This document shows, piece by piece, positions 25,550 to 32,748 of a stretch of 36,442 bases of DNA (position 1 is its first letter; each line of letters opens with the position of its first letter). Made by a program: the position numbers and the translations under genes. The stretch is from Oxalobacteraceae bacterium (GTDB lineage: Bacteria > Pseudomonadota > Gammaproteobacteria > Burkholderiales > Burkholderiaceae_D): contig JAHFQV010000031.1 in NCBI GenBank assembly GCA_023259175.1, forward strand, positions 1-36,442, given 5' to 3'. The notes below the pieces were generated by a model. That model did no database searches and was not told where the DNA came from. It saw only the letters and a list, made by a program, of their open reading frames with translations.

Positions 25550-27067
25550 TCAAAGTGTAAACCCCGCCCGTAATACATTCTTCTGCACCTTTCCCATCGT
25601 ATTTCGCGGCAAGGCTTCGGCAAATTGTATGCGCTTGGGTACTTTGAAGTGGGCGATGCTGGTTTTGAGTCTTGCGATGCATGCTTCTGCTGTGAGTTGC
25701 GCATCGGGTTTGAGGACTAGCACGGCGCAGACGGCTTCGCCGAAGTCGGTGTGAGGGATGCCGATGACGGCTGATTCTGCGACCTCGGGCATATCATCTA
25801 ACCACTGTTCGATTTCTTTCGGGTAGACATTGTAGCCGCCGCTGATGATCAAATCTTTGCTGCGTCCGACGATGCTGATGTAGCCTTGCGCCTCACGTTT
25901 TCCTAAGTCACCGGTTTTGAAAAAACCTTGCTCGTCGAATTCCTCTTTGGTTTTTTCAGGCATACGCCAATAGCCCTGAAACACATTGGGGCCTTTGACG
26001 CGTAGCTCGCCGATCTCGTCGATTGCTGCTTCGTTTTCATTTTCTTTGACGATTCGTAGCTGAAGCTGGGGCAATGCAAAGCCGACACTGCCGCTTCGTC
26101 GCTCACCTTGGTAAGGATTGGAAGTTAAAATATTGGTTTCGCTCATGCCGTAACGTTCTAAAATCGTGTGGCCGGTTTGTGCTTTAAATTGCGCGAAAGT
26201 GTCGGGTAAAAGCGGCGCAGAACCCGATACAAAAAGGCGCATGGTTTGGCAAATTTCTGGGTTGAATTGCGGGTCTTGCAGGAGTCGAACATAGTAGGTC
26301 GGTACCCCCATCATCACACTCGAACGCGGCAAGGCTTCTTTGATTTGATCGTGATCGAATTTAGGCAGAAAAATCATTTTACTGCCGTTCATTAAGGCCA
26401 AATGGCTGGCGACAAATAAACCGTGTACATGGAATATCGGCAGACAATGCAATAAAACGTCCTTTGCTTGCCAGGCCCAAACTTCGGACAAAATTTTTGC
26501 GTTGGAACTTAAATTGCCGTGGCTGAGCATCGCCCCTTTGCTGCGACCCGTGGTGCCGGAAGTGTAGAGTATGGCCGCTAAGTCGTTCGCGTTAGAGTGT
26601 CGCGTTTCAAATTCATTTGGATGCGCGGCGGCCGCTTGTAAGAGGCTGCTGTCTTTGAATGGGGTTGTGCGGTTGGCGAGCGTAAAGACATGCGCGACTT
26701 CGTATTGCAAGGCGAGTTTTGAAATCTGTGTGAAACGATCCGGCGTGCAGACCACGACAGAGGCTTGCGCATCCTGCATAAAATATGCGATTTCGGCCGA
26801 CTGGTAAGCCGTATTGAGTGGGACGAAAACCAAACCCGCCCGTAAGCAAGCCAAATAGAGCATCAGCGCTTCGGGTGATTTTTCAACTTGCACTAGAATT
26901 CTGGCACCCGGCGGGAGTCCTAGCTGCTTGAGCAAATGTGCGATTTTCGCGCTACCGCTTCGCATGTCTTGCCAGGTGTAATAAAGCTGATCGTGGGTTT
27001 CGATGCAGCAGCTTTGATGATCGCTTGGAAAGCCTAGTTCGAGTTGAGCATATAAATTCGGGTTCAT
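25550..27067 (-). CDS. matB: Malonyl-CoA synthetase (acyl-CoA synthetase of the MatB type)
   Basis: A 505-residue cytoplasmic ligase of the ANL superfamily. It is expected to activate malonate (or methylmalonate) to the CoA thioester with ATP. Motifs: P-loop-like LYTSGTTGRSKGAMLSHGNL at about 168-187, ERYGMSETN near 305, GYWRMPEKTKEEF, FFKTGDLG, then IISGGYNVYPKEIE and the C-terminal lysine in NTMGKVQKN. The start MNPNLYAQLE and the RMPEKTK block match characterised MatB proteins, which is why I name it so. It starts 10 bp after the stop of the hydratase-like gene, and adjacent ATG codons at 27070 and 27067 are both possible. It is the last gene of a compact minus-strand run. Confidence 0.88.
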   Translation of the reverse strand: MNPNLYAQLELGFPSDHQSCCIETHDQLYYTWQDMRSGSAKIAHLLKQLGLPPGARILVQVEKSPEALMLYLACLRAGLVFVPLNTAYQSAEIAYFMQDAQASVVVCTPDRFTQISKLALQYEVAHVFTLANRTTPFKDSSLLQAAAAHPNEFETRHSNANDLAAILYTSGTTGRSKGAMLSHGNLSSNAKILSEVWAWQAKDVLLHCLPIFHVHGLFVASHLALMNGSKMIFLPKFDHDQIKEALPRSSVMMGVPTYYVRLLQDPQFNPEICQTMRLFVSGSAPLLPDTFAQFKAQTGHTILERYGMSETNILTSNPYQGERRSGSVGFALPQLQLRIVKENENEAAIDEIGELRVKGPNVFQGYWRMPEKTKEEFDEQGFFKTGDLGKREAQGYISIVGRSKDLIISGGYNVYPKEIEQWLDDMPEVAESAVIGIPHTDFGEAVCAVLVLKPDAQLTAEACIARLKTSIAHFKVPKRIQFAEALPRNTMGKVQKNVLRAGFTL

Positions 27068-27077
27068 CATTCTCAAA

Positions 27078-27851
27078 TTATTTTCCCGTAAAAACTGGAA
27101 TTTGCTTGGCTAGAAAACCCATCACACCTTCCTGATAATCTTGGGTTTCGAGGAAGGAGAATGCTTCGAGTTGTTCTTGATCATTTAATCGTTCGGGGAC
27201 AAAGCTCAAACGGCGGATGAATTTTTTATTCAGGCGTGCAGCGAGCGGGGCGCCTTGTGCGATGCGTTTTGCTGTTTCTAGGGCTTCTTGTGCCACATCG
27301 CCAGCAAGTCTTTGCACCAAGCCGCGCTCTTTCGCTTCCAGACCATTGAGGATGCGACCTTCTAATAAAATTTCAAGCGCGACGGCTTTGCCAGTTAAGG
27401 ATAAAAGACTTTGCAATTCTTTAGGTGCAAGCGGGAAGCCTAATTTGTTGATGGGGATGCCGAAGCGGGCATACGGCGAAGCGATACGGATGTCGCAGGA
27501 AATCGCAATTTCCAAACCGCCACCGACGCACACACCTTCGATGGCCGCGACCACGGGATGGCGACATTCGGTGATCGCGTTTAAGCTCGCCGCGATGGTC
27601 TGATTGTGGTAACGCATGCCATCGGCCAGTGTGTTGCGCACAGTGGCAAATTCTTGTACGTCAGCCCCGGATGCAAATTGCCCATGTGCGCCGCGAATAA
27701 TAATGCAACGCAAATCTTCATTGGCATGGAGTTCTTTAAAATGCAGGGTGAGCGCATTCCACATATCCATGTTGATCGCGTTTAAACAGCTGGGATTTGA
27801 GATCGTAACAAAGGCGAACTGATCTTGAATTTCACAAAAAATTTCGGACAT
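27078..27851 (-). CDS. Enoyl-CoA hydratase/isomerase family protein
   Basis: A 257-residue crotonase-fold protein. The oxyanion-hole regions are present: FASGADVQEF near 60-69 and EGVCVGGGLEIAISCDIRIA near 105-124. The first glutamate (GGLEIA) equals the first catalytic residue of enoyl-CoA hydratase. At the place of the second, where hydratases have QPEI, it reads IPINKLG, so the normal water-addition chemistry is doubtful. Isomerase, hydrolase or decarboxylase activity are alternatives within the superfamily. It lies 2 bp after lgt and 10 bp before matB, so it is probably cotranscribed and may act in malonyl- or acyl-CoA metabolism with MatB. Confidence 0.88.
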   Translation of the reverse strand: MSEIFCEIQDQFAFVTISNPSCLNAINMDMWNALTLHFKELHANEDLRCIIIRGAHGQFASGADVQEFATVRNTLADGMRYHNQTIAASLNAITECRHPVVAAIEGVCVGGGLEIAISCDIRIASPYARFGIPINKLGFPLAPKELQSLLSLTGKAVALEILLEGRILNGLEAKERGLVQRLAGDVAQEALETAKRIAQGAPLAARLNKKFIRRLSFVPERLNDQEQLEAFSFLETQDYQEGVMGFLAKQIPVFTGK

Positions 27852-27853
27852 GA

Positions 27854-28675
27854 TTAACTCCGTTTGGAACGATGGTTTTGTCCAGGTTTTTTTCCGAAAT
27901 ACGACCAGAGTAAAAACGTAGCGCCGACTAAAATCATAGGCAGGGACAAAAGTTGACCCGCTGAAAGCGTAATCCCAAAGGCAGATTTTTCATAATCAGG
28001 GGTGCGGAAATATTCGGTAAAAAAGCGCGCGCAGCCATACAGCAGTACGTACAAAGAGCTCACCGCTAAGGGAGGTCTGGCTTTGCGGGCGAAGAACCAA
28101 ATGATGATAAATACGAGTACGCCATCGACCAGCATTTGATACAGCGGGGATGGGTGAACCGGGTCCACAAGGCCAGGCCAATGCATGGCCCAAGGCAAGT
28201 CGGACGAAGCAATGCGACCCGGTAGTTCGTGATTGATGAAGTTGCCGAAACGCCCGGCGGCATAACCCAAAGGCACTAAAGGCGCGATGAAATCATAGAC
28301 GCTGGAGATCGGCATTTTGGCTTTGCGGGCCCATAAAAACATCGCAATGACGACACCGAGAAATCCACCGTGATAAGACATGCCGCCATGCCAAACCATG
28401 AAAATTTCTTGTGGGTTGGCGAGAAAAAATTGAGGTTGATAAAATAGGACTTCGCCCAAACGGCCACCGAGCACCACGCCAAGTACACCGTAAAATAACA
28501 TATCGTCGATGTGTTCCCGCGTCCATTTTTGCGCAGCGATATGGGGCAAACCTAGCCGAATTCGTCCCAAAATAACAAATTGAGTGAATGCCAGCAAATA
28601 CATAATGCCGTACCAATGAATAGGCCAGCCAAAAACGTGAAAGGCGACTGGATCAAAATTGGGGTGTTCTAACAT
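27854..28675 (-). CDS. lgt: Prolipoprotein diacylglyceryl transferase
   Basis: A 273-residue inner-membrane enzyme with about seven helices. It transfers diacylglycerol from phosphatidylglycerol to the lipobox cysteine of prolipoproteins, the first step of lipoprotein maturation. The family signature is clear: GRFGNFINHELPGR near 145-158, with HGGMSYHGGFLG near 97-108 and a C-terminal RFFTEYFRTPD. Length is as usual. Its ATG overlaps the end of the LysR gene by 7 bp, so the two are probably coupled. The hydratase-like gene follows after 2 bp. Confidence 0.96.
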   Translation of the reverse strand: MLEHPNFDPVAFHVFGWPIHWYGIMYLLAFTQFVILGRIRLGLPHIAAQKWTREHIDDMLFYGVLGVVLGGRLGEVLFYQPQFFLANPQEIFMVWHGGMSYHGGFLGVVIAMFLWARKAKMPISSVYDFIAPLVPLGYAAGRFGNFINHELPGRIASSDLPWAMHWPGLVDPVHPSPLYQMLVDGVLVFIIIWFFARKARPPLAVSSLYVLLYGCARFFTEYFRTPDYEKSAFGITLSAGQLLSLPMILVGATFLLWSYFGKKPGQNHRSKRS

Positions 28676-29574
28676 GGGCTTACAGTCTCTAAAGTTTTTA
28701 AGGTTTCTAAGAAGGCACTCAGCACAGGTGAAGCATGCTCACGTCGCCAAGCTACTCCGATTTCAACTGGCGCACCTGCTTGCGCCAAGGGTAAATAACG
28801 CACACCTGGGCGCTGTAAATTGGAAACCGAAGCGGGAACCAAGGACATTCCCAAGTTGGCCGACACCAAAGCGACTATGGTTTGCATTTGTATCGCCTCT
28901 TGTGCGATCACTGGCGTTAAGCCTTGCCTATGAAAATAGCCGAGTATCGTATCATGTAATGCGGGTGCAATTTTGCGAGGAAATAAAATTAAAGCTAAAT
29001 CTTGGTAGCTAGCCAGTTGCGTCGGTCGCGGACGGCCTGCAGCGCTTTCCGGAATGGCGAGCAGCAAAGGTTCTAGTCTAAGGCGTTGATAGTCTAGCTG
29101 TGATTCGAGTGCCAGTGGCATGGGTGGTATCAGAAAGCCTAAATCGATTTCACCACGTTCAAGCAGACCCCACTGCACGTCGCTGGTGGCTTCCTGTAGT
29201 TGAAACTGTACATCTGGAAATTGCTGGCGAAAGCGCGAAAGGCTAGGTGGCAAAACGCTATAGTCCGCAATCGAAATAAAGGCGATGCGCAAGACGCCGG
29301 TTTCGCCTTTCGCGGCTCTTAGTACCAGATGCGGAATTTGCTCTGCCTGTGCCAGTAGACGTTGGGCTTCGGGAAGCAATGCTTGCCCCGCTGCGCTTAA
29401 TTCAATATGACGTGTTGAGCGTCTAAATAGTTCGACACCGAGCTGGGCTTCTAGGTGCTGAATTGCTTGCGAAAGCGGTGGCTGCGTCATATGTAGGCGC
29501 AATGCCGCACGGCCAAAATGACGCTCCTCGGCGACGGCAAGAAAATATCTGAGTTGACGTAAATCAGGTGGCAT
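28669..29574 (-). CDS. LysR-type transcriptional regulator
   Basis: A 301-residue DNA-binding protein. The helix-turn-helix is at 1-65 (LRQLRYFLAVAEERHFGRAA, then QPPLSQAIQHLEAQLGVELF), followed by the usual ligand domain (about 92-295). It belongs to the CbnR/BenM-like branch by the RHFGRAA and QPPLSQ blocks, whose members often sense aromatic or organic acids. I chose the ATG at 29574 (MPPDLRQLRYF); the frame extends to 29667 but covers the end of the preceding gene. Its 3' end overlaps lgt. LysR genes are more often divergent from their targets, so a regulator inside such a run is slightly unusual. Confidence 0.92.
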   Translation of the reverse strand: MPPDLRQLRYFLAVAEERHFGRAALRLHMTQPPLSQAIQHLEAQLGVELFRRSTRHIELSAAGQALLPEAQRLLAQAEQIPHLVLRAAKGETGVLRIAFISIADYSVLPPSLSRFRQQFPDVQFQLQEATSDVQWGLLERGEIDLGFLIPPMPLALESQLDYQRLRLEPLLLAIPESAAGRPRPTQLASYQDLALILFPRKIAPALHDTILGYFHRQGLTPVIAQEAIQMQTIVALVSANLGMSLVPASVSNLQRPGVRYLPLAQAGAPVEIGVAWRREHASPVLSAFLETLKTLETVSPC

Positions 29575-29599
29575 GGCTTTTTTTAAGCTTACATCTTGC

Positions 29600-29827
29600 T
29601 TACTTTTTACCTTCTTTAAAATTGCGCTTGAGACGTTCCTTACGCATTTTTTCGTGGTGCAGTTCATCTTTATGTTTGTCTAGACCCAGCATGCGTTCGA
29701 AAAATTCAAACCATAAAAAAGCAAAGACCGCCAAGCCGACGATCCACCACCAAGAAAAGTCCTGCATGAAACCGACTTCGGCGAATTTTAATGCGGTGAG
29801 TATGACTAATGGGATGATGAGGTACAT
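29600..29827 (-). CDS. Small Trp-rich membrane protein (TIGR04438-like)
   Basis: A 75-residue protein with two hydrophobic segments, MYLIIPLVILTALKFAEVGF and WWWIVGLAVFAFLWFEFF, and a very basic tail (KHKDELHHEKMRKERLKRNF). The WWW run and the tail match the small Trp-rich protein described for betaproteobacteria. Its function is unknown. Two ATG codons are 6 bp apart; AGGAA suits the second (29827) with a normal spacer and is too close to the first. It lies 25 bp upstream of the LysR gene on the same strand. Confidence 0.78.
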   Translation of the reverse strand: MYLIIPLVILTALKFAEVGFMQDFSWWWIVGLAVFAFLWFEFFERMLGLDKHKDELHHEKMRKERLKRNFKEGKK

Positions 29828-30116
29828 GATCATTTCCTAAATAAAAGGGGTTGACACAGCGTCGTCAAAGCCAGAGATGTTTGCTTTTCCCCCTTTGCTA
29901 GCGAACCAAAAACGCGGAGAAAATTTCAACTCCCTTTGCGCGCTGGCCTCGGTGTCTTCGTCGTGGGCAGCGAATGGATCACCGCTAGTTGGGGGCGATA
30001 CTGTGTTAGTCCTCAAATGAAGTGGACGCTTAACTTGCAATCATAGCATAGTGCAAATGTGCTCAGTTGCAGATGAAAGCGTGTAAAATATCCACACATT
30101 TTTTATGGAGAATCGT

Positions 30117-30425
30117 ATGAAGTCTTTGAATTGGGTCTTGCTAGGTTTAGTGCTTTGCACATCGTCAGCTGCGTTTGCAAATGTTGAGTTGGCGAAAGCG
30201 AAAAATTGTCTAGCTTGTCATAGTGTCGATAAGAAGATCGTAGGTCCAGCCTTTAAAGATGTGGCCAAAAAATACGCCGGGGATGCCAGCGCTGAAGCCA
30301 AACTGATCGCCAAAGTAATTAAAGGCGGAAGTGGTAATTGGGGTGCGGCAGCGATGCCACCGAACTCGCAAGTGTCTGAAGCCGATGTCAAGGTTTTAGT
30401 TAAATGGGTTTTATCGCAAAAATAA
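30117..30425 (+). CDS. Periplasmic class I cytochrome c (c551/c552 type)
   Basis: A 102-residue precursor. The signal peptide is cleaved near residue 21 (SSAAFA/NVE), giving a mature protein of about 81 residues. One haem site is present, CLACH (C31, C34, H35), and M80 in GAAAMPPN is the distal ligand. The size and the MPP motif are those of small cytochromes c551/c552, which carry electrons between the bc1 complex and terminal oxidases or reductases in the periplasm. The start at 30117 has GGAG at the right distance; that GGAG is itself preceded by an in-frame ATG at 30105, which I reject for this reason. Confidence 0.93.
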   Translation: MKSLNWVLLGLVLCTSSAAFANVELAKAKNCLACHSVDKKIVGPAFKDVAKKYAGDASAEAKLIAKVIKGGSGNWGAAAMPPNSQVSEADVKVLVKWVLSQK

Positions 30426-30444
30426 CAGCGGTTTTGTTAGGATG

Positions 30445-30494
30445 AATGCGCGCTTTCTTAGGTCTATCGACCAGCTAAATTTTAGGCGCGCATT
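30445..30494. repeat. Inverted repeat with nested hairpin after the cytochrome c gene
   Basis: A perfect 9 bp stem (AATGCGCGC at 30445-30453 with GCGCGCATT at 30486-30494) encloses a 32 nt loop. Inside is a small GGTC-TATC-GACC hairpin at 30461-30472. It starts 20 bp after the cytochrome stop. There is no T run, so it may be an mRNA 3' end structure or a protein-binding site rather than a classic terminator. Confidence 0.4.
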
Positions 30495-30583
30495 GATGCT
30501 CAGAAGTTTTCGATTCTTTTATATCACGCTCGTTTTTAAAATCGAATAATCAGCAGACTATGTGACTAAGTGATTCTGTGACT

Positions 30584-31096
30584 ATGGCTAAAATTCAGAT
30601 ACTCGATAAGCTTGATCGAAAATTGCTTAATCTGCTGCAAAAAGATAATCAGACACCGACTCGGGTACTGGCGGAGAAACTACACATTTCGCAGCCGACT
30701 TGTTTGCGCCGCATGAAAGCATTGCAGGATTCGGGTGTGATCAGCGCGAACGTGGCGATGGTCGATCCGTTTTCCATCGGTTACGGTATGTTGGCTTTTT
30801 TGGAAATTTCACTGTCCAATCAATCCGATGAACATATGCGAAATTTCGAGTCGTGTATGAGTCACGAACCAGAAGTGATGCAGTGTTATTTCGTTTCTGG
30901 TGAGATCGATTATTTTTTGGTGATCCACGTCGTTGATATGGAAGCCTATTACCAATTTGTGCGCCGGGCGATTTCAGGCTCGGGCAATGTACGCCATTTT
31001 CACTCGCGCTTTCCAATGAAGCGCGCGAAATTTTCAACTCGAATTGTCTTCGACGAAAAAGCCGCTGAGTTGAGTGTGCGGGTCGGACGTAAATAA
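30584..31096 (+). CDS. Lrp/AsnC family transcriptional regulator
   Basis: A 170-residue regulator. The helix-turn-helix is at about 8-55 (LDRKLLNLLQKDNQTPTRVL, then HISQPTCLRRMKALQDSGVI). A RAM ligand domain covers about 70-150 (MQCYFVSGEIDYFLVIHVVD). Such proteins form octamers and respond to amino acids. The size is normal. The ATG at 30584 is preceded by an in-frame GTG at 30578, and neither has a clear Shine-Dalgarno sequence. It stands alone and converges on the DUF2486-like gene with a 14 bp gap. Confidence 0.9.
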   Translation: MAKIQILDKLDRKLLNLLQKDNQTPTRVLAEKLHISQPTCLRRMKALQDSGVISANVAMVDPFSIGYGMLAFLEISLSNQSDEHMRNFESCMSHEPEVMQCYFVSGEIDYFLVIHVVDMEAYYQFVRRAISGSGNVRHFHSRFPMKRAKFSTRIVFDEKAAELSVRVGRK

Positions 31097-31110
31097 ATCT
31101 TTTAACGCTC

Positions 31111-31572
31111 TTATTTGCGCGACTGTAGTTTGGAGAGTTCCTGATTAACTGCACGCGTGACCACCTCTTGTAAGCTCTGTTTGAGCCCCGATCGTATTTC
31201 GTCGGCAAGTTGATCAACTGCGGTTTGCAAGACTTCCGCCAAGCTGTCTCTTACCCTGTGTTCTAAGACGAAGTCAACCCGGGTCAATACTTGCTTGAGC
31301 ACGTTTTCTCTTAGCTTCATTTCCATCGCCTCAAAGTCTTCTGCGCTCAGCACCAATGCGTCTTGCGCCACCGGCGTGAGCTCTAAAACGGTTTCCGCAT
31401 TAAGACCGGTTTTAACTTCGGTCATGGGCTGAATTGGTGTGGGCGTTGGATTGGTTTTGGTAACTGCGATAGCTGGGCCGACAGCGATGGTTTTAGGTAA
31501 GCTAGTTTCGATTTTGTTGGCTTGTAAAATTTCAGTTAATACTGGAATGCTAGCGTCGATTTGATCATTCAT
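31111..31572 (-). CDS. Hypothetical protein, DUF2486-like, downstream of holC
   Basis: A 153-residue protein that begins MNDQIDASIPVLTEIL. It has a Pro/Thr-rich middle (TNPTPTPIQPM) and a long amphipathic helical C-terminal half (about 80-150). The SIPVLTE start and the place directly after holC match the DUF2486 proteins of Burkholderiales, as far as I recall. The function is unknown. Its ATG overlaps the holC stop as ATGA, so translation is coupled. A role linked to the clamp-loader chi subunit is possible by position only. Confidence 0.7.
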   Translation of the reverse strand: MNDQIDASIPVLTEILQANKIETSLPKTIAVGPAIAVTKTNPTPTPIQPMTEVKTGLNAETVLELTPVAQDALVLSAEDFEAMEMKLRENVLKQVLTRVDFVLEHRVRDSLAEVLQTAVDQLADEIRSGLKQSLQEVVTRAVNQELSKLQSRK

Positions 31573-31997
31573 GAGGCACCTACGTTGGTGTGTGTGACAG
31601 TGTGACCTTGTCGTTGGTATTGGCGATAACGTTCTCGCCCTAATTGTGCATCGTTTTCTTCCATCGAAATAATTTCGATCACGCGTTGAAAATCCTGTGC
31701 TTGCGCTGGAGTGTTTTGGCTGAGGTTGATTAAGATTTCTTTGTGCGGCAAGTCTAGCGCAAGGCTCTGCGTCAAGATGATGGGTGTTTGCGGCGCTAAA
31801 TCATCGTTAGCGAAAACATGCGGCAAAAAATCAGTGGCTGAAAATGACCATAAGGCCTCGTCTAACATTTGCCCTTGCGCTTGATCTTGAACCAGCAAAA
31901 CGATTTGATGTTGCGCAGCACGTACTTTGCGCGATAAGCGGCAGGCGTACAGTATTTTGTCTTGAACTTGAGTATGAAAATCGACGCGTAGGCTCAT
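31569..31997 (-). CDS. holC: DNA polymerase III chi subunit
   Basis: A 142-residue protein of the HolC family. It links the clamp loader to single-strand binding protein during replication. The order RVDFHTQVQDKILYACRLSR, then HQIVLLVQDQAQGQMLDEALWSF, then FLPHVFA and QTPIILTQS fits the chi pattern (FH..v.dkl.yaCRL..Ka, D..LW.f....FlPH). The frame is open to 32171 but that part overlaps the glutaredoxin-like gene; the ATG at 31997 matches the family start. It lies 37 bp after the preceding gene and overlaps the next by 4 bp. Confidence 0.9.
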   Translation of the reverse strand: MSLRVDFHTQVQDKILYACRLSRKVRAAQHQIVLLVQDQAQGQMLDEALWSFSATDFLPHVFANDDLAPQTPIILTQSLALDLPHKEILINLSQNTPAQAQDFQRVIEIISMEENDAQLGRERYRQYQRQGHTVTHTNVGAS

Positions 31998-32034
31998 AGT
32001 GATGGTGGGCTCAATTGATCCGTGAAGCGGACGA

Positions 32035-32697
32035 TCAAAACCGGATACCTGTAGGCGAAACACTGCGCGGCACAATGGTATCGCTGGCTTTGGGCTCTTC
32101 TTTTTTTGCGGTCGCCGGACTAGGTGCGGCTGGCTCTGGGTCGGGATAACGATATTCTTTGGGAAGTACACTGTTCTCAGGATAGCCTGCTTTGCTTAAT
32201 GCATCGCGCCATGCTGGGCTTTCAAAGCCGATGAATTTGGCTCTATTGATCATCAAGGACGGTACTTGACTATCACCAGTCGCGAGTTTGAGTTGTTGAA
32301 TATCTTCATTGCTTTTGACGGTCTTTTCGAAAAAGGGAATACCGTTTTGTTTTAGCATAGAGCGCGCATCATTACAGGCGGCGCAGTTGCTAGTGGAGTA
32401 GAGTGTGACGGGATTTTTACTGCTTGCCAGTTCTAATTCTGGCGGAAGTTTGACATTTGAAATGCTGCCCGAGGTATTTAAGCCTTTGCGCGTGACCGTC
32501 TTCACGTTGGACGGTGGGGGCGTATCACTGAAGACTGTTTTTCCATTCGGCCCCACCCATTTATAGACTTGCGCCTGGGCTGTTAAGGTCAGTAATCCTA
32601 GGCATGAAGCTAAGCATAAGCATGAAGCTAAGCATAAGCTGCCGCGCAGGAGTGCCCATGCAGAAAACGGTTTTGTAGGATGATCGTAAGCTTTCAT
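32035..32697 (-). CDS. Exported DUF4124-glutaredoxin protein
   Basis: A 220-residue protein with an N-terminal export signal (about 12-42). A DUF4124 domain follows (VYKWVGPNGKTVFSDTPPP at 44-62), then a glutaredoxin/NrdH-like domain (about 95-170) with the active site NCAAC (C105, C108) and the cis-proline motif SQVPSLMI. The C-terminal tail is Pro/Ala-rich and probably disordered. It may reduce or form disulphides in the envelope; CAAC is an uncommon redox motif. The signal has two LASC motifs made by an 18 bp tandem duplication, so it might be lipidated. The ATG at 32697 has GAAAG just upstream; another ATG at 32715 is possible. It follows prlC after 51 bp. Confidence 0.82.
   Translation of the reverse strand: MKAYDHPTKPFSAWALLRGSLCLASCLCLASCLGLLTLTAQAQVYKWVGPNGKTVFSDTPPPSNVKTVTRKGLNTSGSISNVKLPPELELASSKNPVTLYSTSNCAACNDARSMLKQNGIPFFEKTVKSNEDIQQLKLATGDSQVPSLMINRAKFIGFESPAWRDALSKAGYPENSVLPKEYRYPDPEPAAPSPATAKKEEPKASDTIVPRSVSPTGIRF
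32602..32637 (-). repeat. 18 bp tandem duplication in the signal sequence of the glutaredoxin-like gene
   Basis: The unit GCATGAAGCTAAGCATAA occurs twice in tandem with no mismatch. It is in frame and encodes LCLASC twice in the hydrophobic part of the export signal. The identity of the copies suggests a recent or unstable duplication. Confidence 0.9.
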
Positions 32698-32748
32698 TGA
32701 CTTTCTTTCGTTCATAAATAAATTGAGCTTAACTGGGTCTAGTTGAGA

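Noticed and set aside
27078-27851. Naming the crotonase-fold gene as a fatty acid beta-oxidation hydratase (paaF, echA)
   Set aside because: The second catalytic glutamate is missing and there are no beta-oxidation neighbours, so a specific name would be unsafe.
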